From Bacillus sp. FJAT-18017 (GTDB taxonomy: Bacteria; Bacillota; Bacilli; Bacillales; Cytobacillaceae), in contig NZ_CP012602.1 in NCBI RefSeq assembly GCF_001278805.1, positions 77,501 through 130,000 of the forward strand: a stretch of DNA of 52,500 bases. The letters are read 5' to 3'. Under the pieces are notes generated by a model that saw only the letters and a list, made by a program, of their open reading frames with translations, was not told the origin of the DNA and did no database searches. The position numbers and the translations under genes were made by a program. How positions within the stretch are numbered: position 1 is the stretch's first letter; each line of letters starts with the position of its first letter. This document shows positions 19,089 to 28,479 of this stretch, piece by piece.

Positions 19089-19129
19089 ACAAGCCTCCCT
19101 AAATCCCGCTCAGGTGTTAGGGCAATACA

Positions 19130-19399
19130 TTAGAAAGTGTCCTGATTTACCCTTTCCTCTTTGATAATCGTATACATTTCTGCGGCTTCATCCTTCCGGG
19201 TTGTTTCCTGGATTTGATCAATCCTGGCAGTCAGAACCCGTTGGCCAAATCGTATGGTTAACTCATCGCCAACCTTAACAGTTGTACTGGCCTTTGCTTC
19301 CTTTCCATTAACAAGAATTCTTCCTTGTTCAGATACCTCTTTAGCCAGCGTCCTTCGTTTAATAATTCTCGAAACTTTAAGAAATTTGTCTAACCTCAC
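19130..19399 (-). CDS. rqcP: S4-domain protein RqcP (ribosome quality control)
   Basis: An 89-residue RNA-binding protein with an S4 domain (MRLDKFLKVSRIIKRRTLAK, then VNGKEAKASTTVKVGDEL). In B. subtilis RqcP (YabO) works with RqcH on stalled 50S subunits to add alanine tails to nascent chains; it is related to Hsp15. Start is GTG (19397-19399), with GGGGGA 6 nt upstream; the S4 domain starts immediately, so no earlier start is likely. It lies after yabN and before the sporulation genes yabPQ, as in B. subtilis. Confidence 0.93.
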   Translation of the reverse strand: MRLDKFLKVSRIIKRRTLAKEVSEQGRILVNGKEAKASTTVKVGDELTIRFGQRVLTARIDQIQETTRKDEAAEMYTIIKEERVNQDTF

Positions 19400-19480
19400 G
19401 TAACTTCCCCCTTACTTTTTTAAGTGCCAAACCCCTCATTGATTATGTTTTCTTTATATTAAGGCTTTGTTAAACAAGTA

Positions 19481-19582
19481 TGTTGATTTCCGCTACAAAA
19501 AGGGAAGCTTCTAAGAATAATGATCGCAGGGACAGGCGTTCTTTGCCTGTCACGACGCCTTCCGCTCCAATCAATATCAACA
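19481..19582 (-). repeat. dispersed intergenic repeat, copy between yabN and rqcP
   Basis: About 100 bp bounded by TGTTGATTTCCGCT at the left and CCGCTCCAATCAATATCAAC at the right. The inner 50 bp (19505-19554, reverse complement) align with 28341-28389 at roughly 80% identity, and include a short hairpin GACAGGC...GCCTGTC. It explains most of the 222-bp gap. Confidence 0.6.
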
Positions 19583-19621
19583 CTGCTATAAAATTAACAC
19601 TATCCACTAAAACAGCCTATA

Positions 19622-21094
19622 TTAAAGCCCTTCTCTTTTTGCTTCATCCCAAAATGCATCTAGTTGTTCAAGAGAATGGTTCTCGAATGGTTTTCCACTT
19701 TCATGTACCTTTTTCTCGACATATTGAAAACGCCGGATGAACTTATCATTTGTTTCCGACAGAGCCTCTTCAGGATGAATGCCTAAAAATCTGCTTACAT
19801 TTACAAAGGCAAAGAGTAAATCTCCAAACTCTTTTTTCGCAAGGTGTAAATGATTCTTATCGACAAGCTCCGCCTCAAATTCACCAAGCTCTTCTTTAAC
19901 TTTTGCAAATGCGGGCCCTATTTCCTTCCAATCAAAGCCTACCCTCGCTGCTTTTTTCTGCAGTTCGTACGCTTTAATTAGAGCCGGATAAGAACCAGGA
20001 ATCGATTCGAGTAGTGACCCCCCCTTCACCATCTCTTTTTCACTCGCTTTTATTTCCTCCCAGTTTGCCACCACTTCCTCAGGGGTACTGGCATGTCTAT
20101 CACCAAAAACATGCGGATGCCTTCTAATCATTTTTGAAGATATAGATTCAATTACATCATTGATAGTAAAGTATCCATCATCCTCTCCTATTTGTGCGTG
20201 GAGCATGACCTGAAGCAAAACATCACCAAGCTCTTCCACTAGGTTATCGATATCACCTTGATTAATAGCATCAATCGTCTCGTACGTTTCCTCAATTAAG
20301 TACTTCTTCAAAGTTTCATGCGTTTGTTCCTTATCCCAGGGACAACCACTTGGTCCCCTTAACGTTGCAATAATTTCTCGAAGCTTCGAAAAATCACGCC
20401 ATCTCAACTCATCCTTCCTGAGAGGCGGTACATAAATGGTTACAAGGTTATGAACCTCTGATTTACGATCAAGTTCATATAGCATTACTTTTTCAACTTT
20501 CTCGTCACTGCTTCCTGCTGCTGTAACAATATATACCTCATATTCATCAGGAAGTCTTTCCATTAGGGTAAGTTTGACGTCTGAAGCCGTGAATCTATCG
20601 TATACCTGACTGATGAACATGTGCTGGGTAACCTGAAGATCGTCTGCCTTCAGCTCCGTCCCATCCAAAAGCTGAAATCCCTCGACAGGGTCGATTCGAA
20701 GTGCTTGAAAAAGCGCATCTAAAAAGCTTTGCCCTCCGCCAAAAACAATTTGGATGGTTTGATCCGCATTCGATGCGTCCAAGAGCAGTTGAACCGTCTT
20801 TTCAGCTACTAGCGGGTGTCCCGGTACAGCATAAAGGACTGGGCCTGTACTTGCCTCTTCCAGTATTCTGTGACAAATCTCCCGGTATACCTCTTCAAAA
20901 TTATCATGTTTTTCGTAAATATCATCAAAAGCTGTGTATCGGAAGCCCTCAGTTTCCAGCTCACGGACAACTGGGTGTTCTTTTGTCCGCAAGTATACTC
21001 TGCCGGCATTCATTAATTTCCTGTAAACGCCAAGCTGCATTTGATCGAGCTCGGCAGAACCTAGCCCGATAATTTCTATCTGCTTCTTCATCAT
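19622..21094 (-). CDS. yabN: YabN: tetrapyrrole-methylase-like domain fused to MazG pyrophosphohydrolase
   Basis: The 490-residue protein has an N-terminal tetrapyrrole (corrin) methylase-like domain (about 5-215, IEIIGLGSAELDQM, GPVLYAVPGHPLVAEKTV) and a C-terminal MazG nucleoside triphosphate pyrophosphohydrolase (about 230-490), with GPSGCPWDKEQTHETLKKYL and the acidic metal motif EETYE...EELGDVLLQ; a second MazG-like repeat follows (KEEFGDLLFA-type). It probably removes aberrant nucleotides; the methylase-like part has no proven activity. The ATG overlaps the yabM stop (ATGA). This fusion is normal for Firmicutes. Confidence 0.93.
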   Translation of the reverse strand: MMKKQIEIIGLGSAELDQMQLGVYRKLMNAGRVYLRTKEHPVVRELETEGFRYTAFDDIYEKHDNFEEVYREICHRILEEASTGPVLYAVPGHPLVAEKTVQLLLDASNADQTIQIVFGGGQSFLDALFQALRIDPVEGFQLLDGTELKADDLQVTQHMFISQVYDRFTASDVKLTLMERLPDEYEVYIVTAAGSSDEKVEKVMLYELDRKSEVHNLVTIYVPPLRKDELRWRDFSKLREIIATLRGPSGCPWDKEQTHETLKKYLIEETYETIDAINQGDIDNLVEELGDVLLQVMLHAQIGEDDGYFTINDVIESISSKMIRRHPHVFGDRHASTPEEVVANWEEIKASEKEMVKGGSLLESIPGSYPALIKAYELQKKAARVGFDWKEIGPAFAKVKEELGEFEAELVDKNHLHLAKKEFGDLLFAFVNVSRFLGIHPEEALSETNDKFIRRFQYVEKKVHESGKPFENHSLEQLDAFWDEAKREGL

Positions 21095-22695
21095 TTCCTT
21101 CTCCTATCCTCAGGCAAAAGTAAAATCAATTTGCTTCCAAACGGAAACAACGCCAGTTCATCAGCGCGAAAAACCCCCCTCTTGATTACAAGCCATACAT
21201 AAAGAAAACCACCTGCTAGACAGCCTATGACTGCCTGAAGGGATGCCGCAGTTCTAACGCTATCCAAATGATATAGAAAATCAGTTCCCGCCAAAAATAA
21301 CTTTAAGGATACAATCATTACTCCCAAGGCAAAAATGACATTTTTTATAAACGAAAAATTTAATATTTCACCCTTAAATGTATCTTTTAGAGCCAGGCCG
21401 ACTGTAACAGCCATCATAAATAAAGCTATTGTCGTTGCCCACGCTGCGCCCATGGTTCCGAAACGCGGAACAAGGATTAAATTCAGGACATACTTCAGTG
21501 GGAATCCTGTAAGGATGACAGCAGCAGGAAATAGCAGGACCCCGCGGCTTTGCAGTATGGCAGATGCGGTTAAGATATACGAACTGAATAGAATGGCTAT
21601 ACTCAGTACGGCCAGCACCGCCGTCCCGCTGCTGTTCTGAAACAGCATAATATTAGCTGGTTCAACGATGGCCCAAAGCCCCGCGGCGGCCCCAGCCCCA
21701 ATTACAATCGTAACCTGGACCGCAAGTCTAATCTTTCCTATTAAAAAATCCTTTTCCCTCCGAAGCTTGCTAGCGGCAATTAGAGGAACTATCGAGAATG
21801 CAATAGTGGAAGCCGCAGTGAGGCCTAGCTGGATAAGTGGCTGTCCCCTATCGAATATTCCTTTCATTTCCTTCGCACGCTCGGGGTCAACCCCACTTTT
21901 GACAAGAAGTGCATACAGATTTAAAGCATCGCCTAACTGAATAAATACCATCAAGAGACTGCTAATGCAAATTGCCATGCCCTGAAGCCCAAGTAAACGT
22001 GCAATTTGTTTAAACTCTGAAAACCGAAGCATGAAGAATTCCTTCCCGCTTTCCCGACGGGATGTCCTTCTATTTTTTAACAAAAGTAATAAAATAATAA
22101 GCGCTATAATACCTCCAGTAATCGAACCAAACATCGCTCCCGCTCCAACTAAGTATAAGGAATAGCCTTGTTGGACAAACAAGAGTGCAATTACCAAGAT
22201 GGTTGCTACACGAATACTTTGTTCCCCGATTTGGGAAACAGCAGTTGGTACCATATCTCCTCTTCCCTGGAAGTAGCCTCTAAGGACGGAAATACCTGGA
22301 AAGAGCAAAAAAACAGGAGCCACAGCCTTTAGCAATATCGCCAAGCCCTCATCTCCCATTACACGAGCAATAAAATTAGCTCCCAGGTAAAGGATGGCGA
22401 AGCATACAATACCAAAGCACTGCAGTAGTAAAAACGAAGCAGCAAAGAGCTGACGTTCCCTATTGCGATGTTCTGCAAATAATTTCGATAACACAACTGG
22501 AAACCCTGTTGTCGCTAGAGCCATGGCAATCCCGTAGAAGGGATATACCTGTTGATATATGTAAAAACCTACATCCCCTGCAATATTCTGAAAAGGAATC
22601 CGGTAGCCGGCACTTAACAGTTTGGTAAATAGTGCAGCTGCCGTTAGGATAAAGGCACCTTTAAATAGATTTTTCGTCTGGTTACTCGGCCCCAT
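21091..22695 (-). CDS. yabM: MOP-superfamily lipid-linked sugar flippase-like protein YabM
   Basis: A 534-residue polytopic membrane protein with about 14 helices, in the polysaccharide-transport branch that includes SpoVB and MurJ. The N-terminal region LFKGAFILTAAALFTKLLSA and the segment FLLFPGISVLRGYFQGRGDM are typical. It probably exports a lipid-linked precursor of wall, cortex or capsule polymer, but the substrate is not shown. I choose the ATG at 22693-22695 with AAGGAG 6 nt upstream; the frame stays open to a GTG at 22725, but this lies only a few bases from a TATAAT box and would be at or before the transcription start. Confidence 0.92.
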   Translation of the reverse strand: MGPSNQTKNLFKGAFILTAAALFTKLLSAGYRIPFQNIAGDVGFYIYQQVYPFYGIAMALATTGFPVVLSKLFAEHRNRERQLFAASFLLLQCFGIVCFAILYLGANFIARVMGDEGLAILLKAVAPVFLLFPGISVLRGYFQGRGDMVPTAVSQIGEQSIRVATILVIALLFVQQGYSLYLVGAGAMFGSITGGIIALIILLLLLKNRRTSRRESGKEFFMLRFSEFKQIARLLGLQGMAICISSLLMVFIQLGDALNLYALLVKSGVDPERAKEMKGIFDRGQPLIQLGLTAASTIAFSIVPLIAASKLRREKDFLIGKIRLAVQVTIVIGAGAAAGLWAIVEPANIMLFQNSSGTAVLAVLSIAILFSSYILTASAILQSRGVLLFPAAVILTGFPLKYVLNLILVPRFGTMGAAWATTIALFMMAVTVGLALKDTFKGEILNFSFIKNVIFALGVMIVSLKLFLAGTDFLYHLDSVRTAASLQAVIGCLAGGFLYVWLVIKRGVFRADELALFPFGSKLILLLPEDRRRK

Positions 22696-22727
22696 TTCTA
22701 TCTCCTTCATGAATGAATTCGTCACCT

Positions 22728-22736
22728 ATTATAGCA
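22728..22736 (-). promoter_or_regulatory. extended -10 promoter of yabM
   Basis: Minus-strand TGCTATAAT is a perfect extended -10 element, 33 bp before the chosen ATG. No good -35 is seen 17 bp upstream. Confidence 0.55.
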
Positions 22737-22831
22737 CAGTGAAAATAGATATCTTCATGCATTATCGCTTAGAGGAGACGAGAAAACCTGCTTGACAGCC
22801 AGGTTGGGAACTGAAGCTGACTATATAATAG

Positions 22832-22863
22832 CAAAAAGGGCGGCACATGTATGGCCACCCTCT
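22832..22863 (-). terminator. intrinsic terminator after spoVT
   Basis: AGGGTGGC and GCCGCCCT (22861-22854 and 22844-22837) form an 8-bp stem with one G-U pair, followed by TTTT. It lies 15 bp after spoVT. Confidence 0.85.
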
Positions 22864-22878
22864 TTGTTAATGCTGTTA

Positions 22879-23415
22879 TTATTGTTCCATTTGCCTCGCA
22901 AGGAAGCCAGCTGCCGTTTCAACTGCTTTTTGCTCGACTTCTCCAAGTGTTCCTTCTTTAGAAAAAATAATAACGGCTCCTATCGGGTCTCCATTGGCAA
23001 TGATGGGTCCAATGGTATAAGAGGAAATCGATTCTTCATTGCCATCAGTAAGGGCAATGGTTCCCTGCTGGGTTACGAGAACAGATGAACGGTCTTCCAT
23101 TGTTTTTTCAACAAGGTCACTAATATTTTTATTTAGGAAATCCTTTTTGGATCCACCCGCCATAGCAATATAGGTATCCCTGTCACAAATAAGAACCGGA
23201 TTGCCAAGGCTGTCATATAATGCTTCGGCATATTCTTTCGCAAAATCGCTCAATTCACTAATTGGCGAGTATTTTTTCAGGATGACTTCCCCGTCTCTGT
23301 CTACGAATATTTCCAACGGGTCCCCTTCCCGAATACGAAGGGTTCTGCGAATTTCCTTCGGTATAACAACACGACCTAAATCATCGATACGACGAACTAT
23401 ACCAGTTGCTTTCAT
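22879..23415 (-). CDS. spoVT: stage V sporulation protein T
   Basis: Forespore DNA-binding regulator that tunes sigma-G-dependent genes. The 178 residues equal the B. subtilis length: an AbrB-type swapped-hairpin domain (MKATGIVRRIDDLGRVVIPK, about 1-50) and a C-terminal GAF-like domain (about 58-175, ending FLARQMEQ). The frame is open 24 codons further upstream, but the ATG at 23413-23415 starts the domain exactly and has GTGAGG before it. A sigma-G promoter lies about 100 bp upstream, and a terminator follows. Confidence 0.97.
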   Translation of the reverse strand: MKATGIVRRIDDLGRVVIPKEIRRTLRIREGDPLEIFVDRDGEVILKKYSPISELSDFAKEYAEALYDSLGNPVLICDRDTYIAMAGGSKKDFLNKNISDLVEKTMEDRSSVLVTQQGTIALTDGNEESISSYTIGPIIANGDPIGAVIIFSKEGTLGEVEQKAVETAAGFLARQMEQ

Positions 23416-23496
23416 CCAATGTTGCCTCACTTTCATCTGATGATTGAAATTGGCTGGCTTTCTTCCTTTTCGTGAAAGCTTCGCCAAGTTTGAACT

Positions 23497-23526
23497 TAGT
23501 ATCCTTCATATGGAAAGTTCTATACA
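23497..23526 (-). promoter_or_regulatory. sigma-G promoter of spoVT
   Basis: Minus-strand TGTATA (23526-23521) and GATACTA (23503-23497) are 17 bp apart, close to the sigma-G consensus TGMATA and CATNMTA. Sigma-G control of spoVT is established in B. subtilis. Confidence 0.7.
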
Positions 23527-23645
23527 TAAGCGGATATTTTTTTGCGGTATTAACAAAACTTCCAGAAACGGATAAACATTCCAGTGCAAATAGTTATTTA
23601 CATTGGATAATTACCCATGTTTTTCCTGAGTCAAACTTCCTTTTT

Positions 23646-26600
23646 TTAATGGACTGATTTTTTTGACGCCATCGTATTAGTGTGTGCGTCATCCAAGCCT
23701 TTTGTCATTTGGTAAATTGCATGCAGCCAAACCGCAGTATCCATTCCTTTTTTGTTCAGATTGATTTTAAACTTCTTCCCGTCCATTTCAAAACCAGCCG
23801 CGCGGCCATATGGCTCGGTGACACCAATGATTTTATCACCAGGGATTTCAGTAACTGATCTTTCGCTTAAAAGAAGTGTAATGATATCTTTGGTTTGCTT
23901 AATGGATTCAATTCCAGCCCTTCGTCCATGAACTTTGATTTCTGCAACCTGAAACAGATATGCTACTTCATCAGGATACTCCCCAAAGCGGTCTTTCATC
24001 TCTGCTTCCAGTTCCTCTATTTCACCAAGCTCGGACGCTCCACGGAATCGTTTGTACATCTCAATCTTCTGATGGCCATCCCGAATATAGGATTCAGGGA
24101 TATAGGCATCGATTTCCACATCAATCTCGATTGTTTGTGCAACCTGTTCTTTTCCAGTACTCTGCCTTTCTTCAATTGCTTCCTTCAGCATCTGTGAATA
24201 CAGGTCAAAACCGACGGAATCTATAAAGCCATGCTGCTGGGCACCTAACAGGTTACCAGCTCCTCTGATGGATAAATCTCTCATAGCAATTTTGAAACCC
24301 GACCCTAGCTCTGTGAACTCCTTTATCGCATGAAGCCTTTTTTCAGCAACTTCATTCAATACCTTGTCTTTCCTATAGGTAAAGTAAGCATAGGCAATCC
24401 GGTTAGAACGCCCTACCCGCCCACGCAACTGATACAGCTGTGATAACCCCATCCTGTCGGCATCGTGGACAATTAAGGTGTTTACATTTGGAATGTCTAC
24501 TCCTGTCTCAATAATTGTCGTGCTAACCAAAACATCAAAGTCCCCGGCAAGAAAGCTGATCATTACGGATTCCAATTCATTTTCGGACATTTGGCCGTGT
24601 GCATAGGTAACTCGGGCATCTGGAACTAACATGGAAATCTCCTCTGCCTTACGTTCGATATCCTCTACTCGATTATAAAGGAAATATACTTGACCATCCC
24701 TGGCAAGCTCTCTTTCAATCGCTTCTTTTACGAGTGCACCATTATATTCCATTACGTATGTCTGTATCGGAAAACGGTTTTCCGGAGGCGTTTCTATAAC
24801 GGACAAATCCCTAACCCCAAGCATTGACATGTGAAGTGTCCTAGGAATCGGTGTGGCAGTTAATGTCAGAACGTCAACATTTGTTTTCAATTGCTTGATT
24901 TTTTCTTTATGAGTCACACCAAACCGTTGTTCCTCATCAATAATTAACAATCCGATATCCCTATACACGACATCTTTTGAGAGGAGACGGTGCGTTCCTA
25001 TAACAATATCAACAGTTCCAGCTTTCAGGCCCTTTAGCGTTTCAGTTTGTTGCTTTCTGGACCTGAACCTGCTTAATAGTCCGATATTTATTGGATAGTC
25101 CTGAAATCGTTCCCTCACTGTCTCGTAATGCTGCTGTGCCAATATTGTTGTCGGTACTAAAAAGGCAACCTGTTTTCCATCAGCAATAGCCTTAAAAGCT
25201 GCCCGAATGGCTACTTCAGTTTTTCCATACCCAACATCGCCACAAAGAAGCCGATCCATTGGCCGTAATTTCTCCATATCATACTTAATTTCATGAATAG
25301 AACGGAGTTGATCTTCGGTTTCCTGATAAGGGAAAGATGCCTCAAATTCACGCTGCATTTCACCATCGGGGCTGAAGGCATAGCCTACGGCAGCTTCACG
25401 CTCTGCGTAAAGCTTAATAAGATCATCTGCAATATCCTGAACGGATGACTCAACCTTTTTCTTAACCCTTTTCCAGTCACTTCCGCCAAGCTTATAAATT
25501 TTAGGTTCCTTGCCTTCAGAACCAACATATTTTTGGACTAGGTCTATTTGTTCAACAGGAACATAAAGCTTATCTGACCCCTGATAACGGATATGCAAAT
25601 AATCCTTATGAACCCCGTTAATGACCAGGGTCTCTATTCCAAGATACTTTCCAATCCCATGGTTTATATGGACAACATAGTCACCAATCTTAAGCTCCGA
25701 GTAACTTTTTAGCCGCTCTGCATTTGATAATTTTTGCCGCTGGCGAGACCGCTTTGGCCGCTTATTGAATAATTCCTCTTCGGTAATAACTGCGAGCCGC
25801 TGCATCGGAAGTTCAAAGCCGCCTTGCAGGCTTCCTGGAATAATCTGTACAGTTCCGGGCAACAGTTTGCTTGTCCTTTCTGCAAGGCCTGCTTCAATTT
25901 CATAGTCACCGAGGACACGCTGCAGCTTATCTACTCTTTCTTTGTCAGGGCCAAGGAAAACAACTGAGTAGCCTCCCTTTCTCCAGCGTTCCAATTCCGT
26001 CTTAAGCAGGTGCATTTGTCCATGGAAATTTTGCATTTGCCTGCTGGAAAGATTGATTATATTCTGCGGACTGGTATTAGCTACATGCCGAAGAAAAAGC
26101 GATAGGTACAAAACTGGTTTTTTTGAAGTCTGGAACAACTCTTGAGCGTTATGGGAAAGCAATAAGTCATGAACAATTTTACCTTCACTAAGAAGAGATG
26201 TGTACCATTCTGCCTCTTCTTTATCAAGGCTTTCATTCATTTCGTGAACCCTGCTGACCTCATCGACCACAATTAGCCCATTGGCAGGGAAATAATCTAG
26301 TAAACTAGCTTGGGATTCGTATGCAAGCGATACATATTTAAAAATATCATCCGTACGCTGCCCGTTTTTAAATTGCTCCAATTCAAATGATATATTTTGG
26401 GAAAGCTGCTGTTTTGCTTTTTCATCCTTTATTTTTTTAAGGCTCGCTCCTAATTGAGCCTTAAGTTTTTCATAAAGCCTTATATAATTCGCTTCCTCTA
26501 ACGGTATTTCATTGGCAGGTCCAATAACTGCTTTGGATAACTTCTTCTTTGACCTTTGATCCTCAAGAGAGAATGTTCGGATTGACTCTACCTCAGTATC

Positions 26601-27191
26601 AAAAAATTCAATTCTAATGGGATCGGCCTCTGTCAGAGGAAAGATATCGACAATTCCGCCCCGGACACTGAATTCCCCAGGTGTTGCAACCATCTCTGAG
26701 CGAATATATCCCATTCTAACAAAATCCAGCAACAGTTCATCTATGTCAATATCTTCACCTAATTGAATCAGCATCTTGTACTTGGACCAAACGTCGACAG
26801 GGGGGAGTATTTTTCTTAATCCCGCTACAGGTGTAACTAATATTCCGTTCACACCATTGCTCCAATTGTTTAACACTTCTATCCTTTGGGCGCGAAGTTC
26901 CGGACTGGCGATACTCATTTCCGCAGCAATTAGCTCATTTGCCGGAAATAAATAAACCTCCCTCTCATCTATAAGATTAACTAGATCATCATATAATTTT
27001 TGAGCTTGCAGTAAGTTATGGGTGACAAGGAGAACTGGCCTTTTTGTTTGGTTGTGAATTGCCGCAACCATAACTGTCCTGGATGATCCAGACAAGCCCG
27101 CTACCAGCTGTTCCCTCAAGCCGCCTTTCAAACCGCTAATAATTGATTGTATGTCCTCCTGCTTGAGGAACAAGGTTGTTAGGCCTTCCAT
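23646..27191 (-). CDS. mfd: transcription-repair coupling factor Mfd
   Basis: ATP-driven translocase that removes RNA polymerase stalled at lesions and recruits UvrA. The 1181 residues show the usual order: UvrB-like N-terminal domains (with VVDEVSRVHEM in the linker), the RNA-polymerase-interacting region (SELKIGDYVVHINHGIGKYLG), the RecG-like motor with Walker A GDVGYGKTEVA (about 649-659) and DEEQ box (about 748-752), motif VI QLRGRVGRS, and the C-terminal TRCF domain. The ATG follows GGAGGAG. It is 210 bp downstream of fin. Length is within a few residues of B. subtilis Mfd, so it appears intact. Confidence 0.98.
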   Translation of the reverse strand: MEGLTTLFLKQEDIQSIISGLKGGLREQLVAGLSGSSRTVMVAAIHNQTKRPVLLVTHNLLQAQKLYDDLVNLIDEREVYLFPANELIAAEMSIASPELRAQRIEVLNNWSNGVNGILVTPVAGLRKILPPVDVWSKYKMLIQLGEDIDIDELLLDFVRMGYIRSEMVATPGEFSVRGGIVDIFPLTEADPIRIEFFDTEVESIRTFSLEDQRSKKKLSKAVIGPANEIPLEEANYIRLYEKLKAQLGASLKKIKDEKAKQQLSQNISFELEQFKNGQRTDDIFKYVSLAYESQASLLDYFPANGLIVVDEVSRVHEMNESLDKEEAEWYTSLLSEGKIVHDLLLSHNAQELFQTSKKPVLYLSLFLRHVANTSPQNIINLSSRQMQNFHGQMHLLKTELERWRKGGYSVVFLGPDKERVDKLQRVLGDYEIEAGLAERTSKLLPGTVQIIPGSLQGGFELPMQRLAVITEEELFNKRPKRSRQRQKLSNAERLKSYSELKIGDYVVHINHGIGKYLGIETLVINGVHKDYLHIRYQGSDKLYVPVEQIDLVQKYVGSEGKEPKIYKLGGSDWKRVKKKVESSVQDIADDLIKLYAEREAAVGYAFSPDGEMQREFEASFPYQETEDQLRSIHEIKYDMEKLRPMDRLLCGDVGYGKTEVAIRAAFKAIADGKQVAFLVPTTILAQQHYETVRERFQDYPINIGLLSRFRSRKQQTETLKGLKAGTVDIVIGTHRLLSKDVVYRDIGLLIIDEEQRFGVTHKEKIKQLKTNVDVLTLTATPIPRTLHMSMLGVRDLSVIETPPENRFPIQTYVMEYNGALVKEAIERELARDGQVYFLYNRVEDIERKAEEISMLVPDARVTYAHGQMSENELESVMISFLAGDFDVLVSTTIIETGVDIPNVNTLIVHDADRMGLSQLYQLRGRVGRSNRIAYAYFTYRKDKVLNEVAEKRLHAIKEFTELGSGFKIAMRDLSIRGAGNLLGAQQHGFIDSVGFDLYSQMLKEAIEERQSTGKEQVAQTIEIDVEIDAYIPESYIRDGHQKIEMYKRFRGASELGEIEELEAEMKDRFGEYPDEVAYLFQVAEIKVHGRRAGIESIKQTKDIITLLLSERSVTEIPGDKIIGVTEPYGRAAGFEMDGKKFKINLNKKGMDTAVWLHAIYQMTKGLDDAHTNTMASKKSVH

Positions 27192-27280
27192 ACTTCTCCT
27201 CCTTCCTATCTATCTAAATTCCAATATGGATGTAAGCTACTTATCTTTTTTATGCATTTTTTGCACTAACAAACAAATAC

Positions 27281-27307
27281 TCGCGCCTTCCGCTACAATC
27301 AACTATG
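27281..27307 (-). repeat. dispersed repeat, end fragment between fin and mfd
   Basis: CGCGCCTTCCGCTACAATCA followed by ACTATG repeats the right end of the copy at 19481-19582 (GACGCCTTCCGCTCCAATCA), including an AT-rich continuation with AAATTAACA in both. Only this end is present. Confidence 0.45.
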
Positions 27308-27367
27308 TTTAAAAAACAATAAATTAACAAGTAAAAAGAAAAAGATGAACAGGATCAATATGAAAAC

Positions 27368-27398
27368 AGAAAAATGCTTTGGATCTTCCTCCAAAGCC
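27368..27398 (-). terminator. intrinsic terminator after fin
   Basis: GCTTTGGA and TCCAAAGC (27397-27390 and 27383-27376) form an 8-bp stem with a 6-nt loop, followed by ATTTTTC. It begins 4 bp after the fin stop. Confidence 0.85.
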
Positions 27399-27401
27399 TT
27401 T

Positions 27402-27632
27402 TCAGTGAATCAAATAATCATATTGGTGAAGTTCGGGGTTTCTTTCAAGGGATTCCTGACAATCCTCACAAATTGACTTTATTTCCATATCACCATTCTC
27501 ACCGTAGGAAACAATTTGAGAACGTTCCTGTTGGTTTAATGCATGTAATCCAAGCCTGATCGCATCAGCTGTCATCATGTCAAGCGAGCCAAGCTCAGTG
27601 CCACAATGCCTGCATTTATAATGGATAGCCAT
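27402..27632 (-). CDS. fin: anti-sigma-F factor Fin
   Basis: Small forespore protein that inhibits sigma-F and promotes the change to sigma-G (yabK in B. subtilis). The 76 residues have two zinc-binding pairs, C7-x-x-C10 (YKCRHCGTELGSL) and C55-x-x-C58 (ICEDCQESL). Length and spacing match the B. subtilis protein. The ATG follows AGGGAGG. A near-perfect sigma-G-type promoter, which sigma-F may also use, is 31-61 bp upstream. It lies between pth and mfd as in B. subtilis. Confidence 0.94.
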   Translation of the reverse strand: MAIHYKCRHCGTELGSLDMMTADAIRLGLHALNQQERSQIVSYGENGDMEIKSICEDCQESLERNPELHQYDYLIH

Positions 27633-27662
27633 CTTTTTGCCTCCCTATCCCATCACTATTCG

Positions 27663-27693
27663 TAGTATGGACTTTTCTAGGGTTAATTATTCA
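27663..27693 (-). promoter_or_regulatory. forespore (sigma-G, possibly sigma-F) promoter of fin
   Basis: Minus-strand TGAATA (27693-27688) and CATACTA (27669-27663), both perfect sigma-G elements, are 18 bp apart. The B. subtilis gene is read in the forespore. Confidence 0.75.
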
Positions 27694-27737
27694 GGCCTTT
27701 CCATTTTATAATGTGATGACTTTAAGCATGCAGCAAG

Positions 27738-28298
27738 CTATTGATTGAATTCATTCATAACCTGCAAAAATGGCTTTTCAAGCCAGGCCTCACATGCAGA
27801 GGCACCCTTATGGACAGCTTCCTCAATAAACGGTTCTTCTTCCTTGCCAAAACGGCCCAATACATAATCAGTAACCGCTACCCCCTCAGGCGGTCTGCTA
27901 ATACCAATCCTAATTCGGTTGAATTCCTGTGTCCCAAGGTGGGCAACCGTCGACTTTATGCCGTTATGACCACCTGGGCTTCCTTTTTGCCGTAACCTGA
28001 TTTTCCCGGCGGGTAAATCAAGGTCATCATAAATGACTACGAGGTCTTCAGTATCCAGCTTATAAAAGTCCATAGCAGCCCGAATTGACTCCCCTGATAA
28101 GTTCATATATGTAAGAGGCATGAGAAGCAGCACTTTTTCCCCTTTATGTATACCTGTTCCAAACAAACCTTTATACTTTGCTTGATCCATTGCGATACCT
28201 AGGCGTTCTGCCAATAAAGCAATTACCTCAAAGCCTACATTATGGCGGGTACCGGCGTATTGTCTGCCTGGATTGCCTAATCCAACAATCAATTTCAT
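27738..28298 (-). CDS. pth: peptidyl-tRNA hydrolase
   Basis: Recycles peptidyl-tRNAs released by stalled ribosomes; the B. subtilis gene is spoVC. The 186-residue protein has [19 protein letters not shown] with the catalytic histidine, TYMNLSGES, and [14 protein letters not shown] followed by GGHNGIKS. I place the start at the ATG at 28296-28298, preceded by GGGGGA at 7 nt; an in-frame ATG five codons upstream would lie within this site. It is downstream of the ctc terminator and of an intergenic repeat, so it probably has a separate promoter, which I could not identify. Confidence 0.96.
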   Translation of the reverse strand: MKLIVGLGNPGRQYAGTRHNVGFEVIALLAERLGIAMDQAKYKGLFGTGIHKGEKVLLLMPLTYMNLSGESIRAAMDFYKLDTEDLVVIYDDLDLPAGKIRLRQKGSPGGHNGIKSTVAHLGTQEFNRIRIGISRPPEGVAVTDYVLGRFGKEEEPFIEEAVHKGASACEAWLEKPFLQVMNEFNQ

Positions 28299-28320
28299 CT
28301 CTGAATCCCCCATTCGTTAC

Positions 28321-28391
28321 AAGAAAAGCGCAAGCACCTTCGTGACAGGCAGAGTCCGCCTATCCCTGTGATGATTATCCCTGAAGCTTTC
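28321..28391 (+). repeat. dispersed intergenic repeat, copy between pth and ctc
   Basis: GAAAAGCGCAAGCACCTTCG at the left end leads into a 49-bp core (28341-28389) that matches the reverse complement of 19505-19554 at about 80% with one indel. The GACAGGC and AAGCTT blocks are identical in both. Confidence 0.6.
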
Positions 28392-28436
28392 CTAAAACCT
28401 TTCCTTTTAAAGAAATGGTTATACTTTCATTGTAAA

Positions 28437-28472
28437 CCATAAAAGACGTAACCTAAAACCTTAGGCTACGTC
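28437..28472 (-). terminator. intrinsic terminator after ctc
   Basis: GACGTAGCCTAA and TTAGGTTACGTC form a 12-bp stem with one G-U pair, followed by TTTTATGG. It lies 7 bp after ctc. Confidence 0.88.
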
Positions 28473-28479
28473 TCGACCT

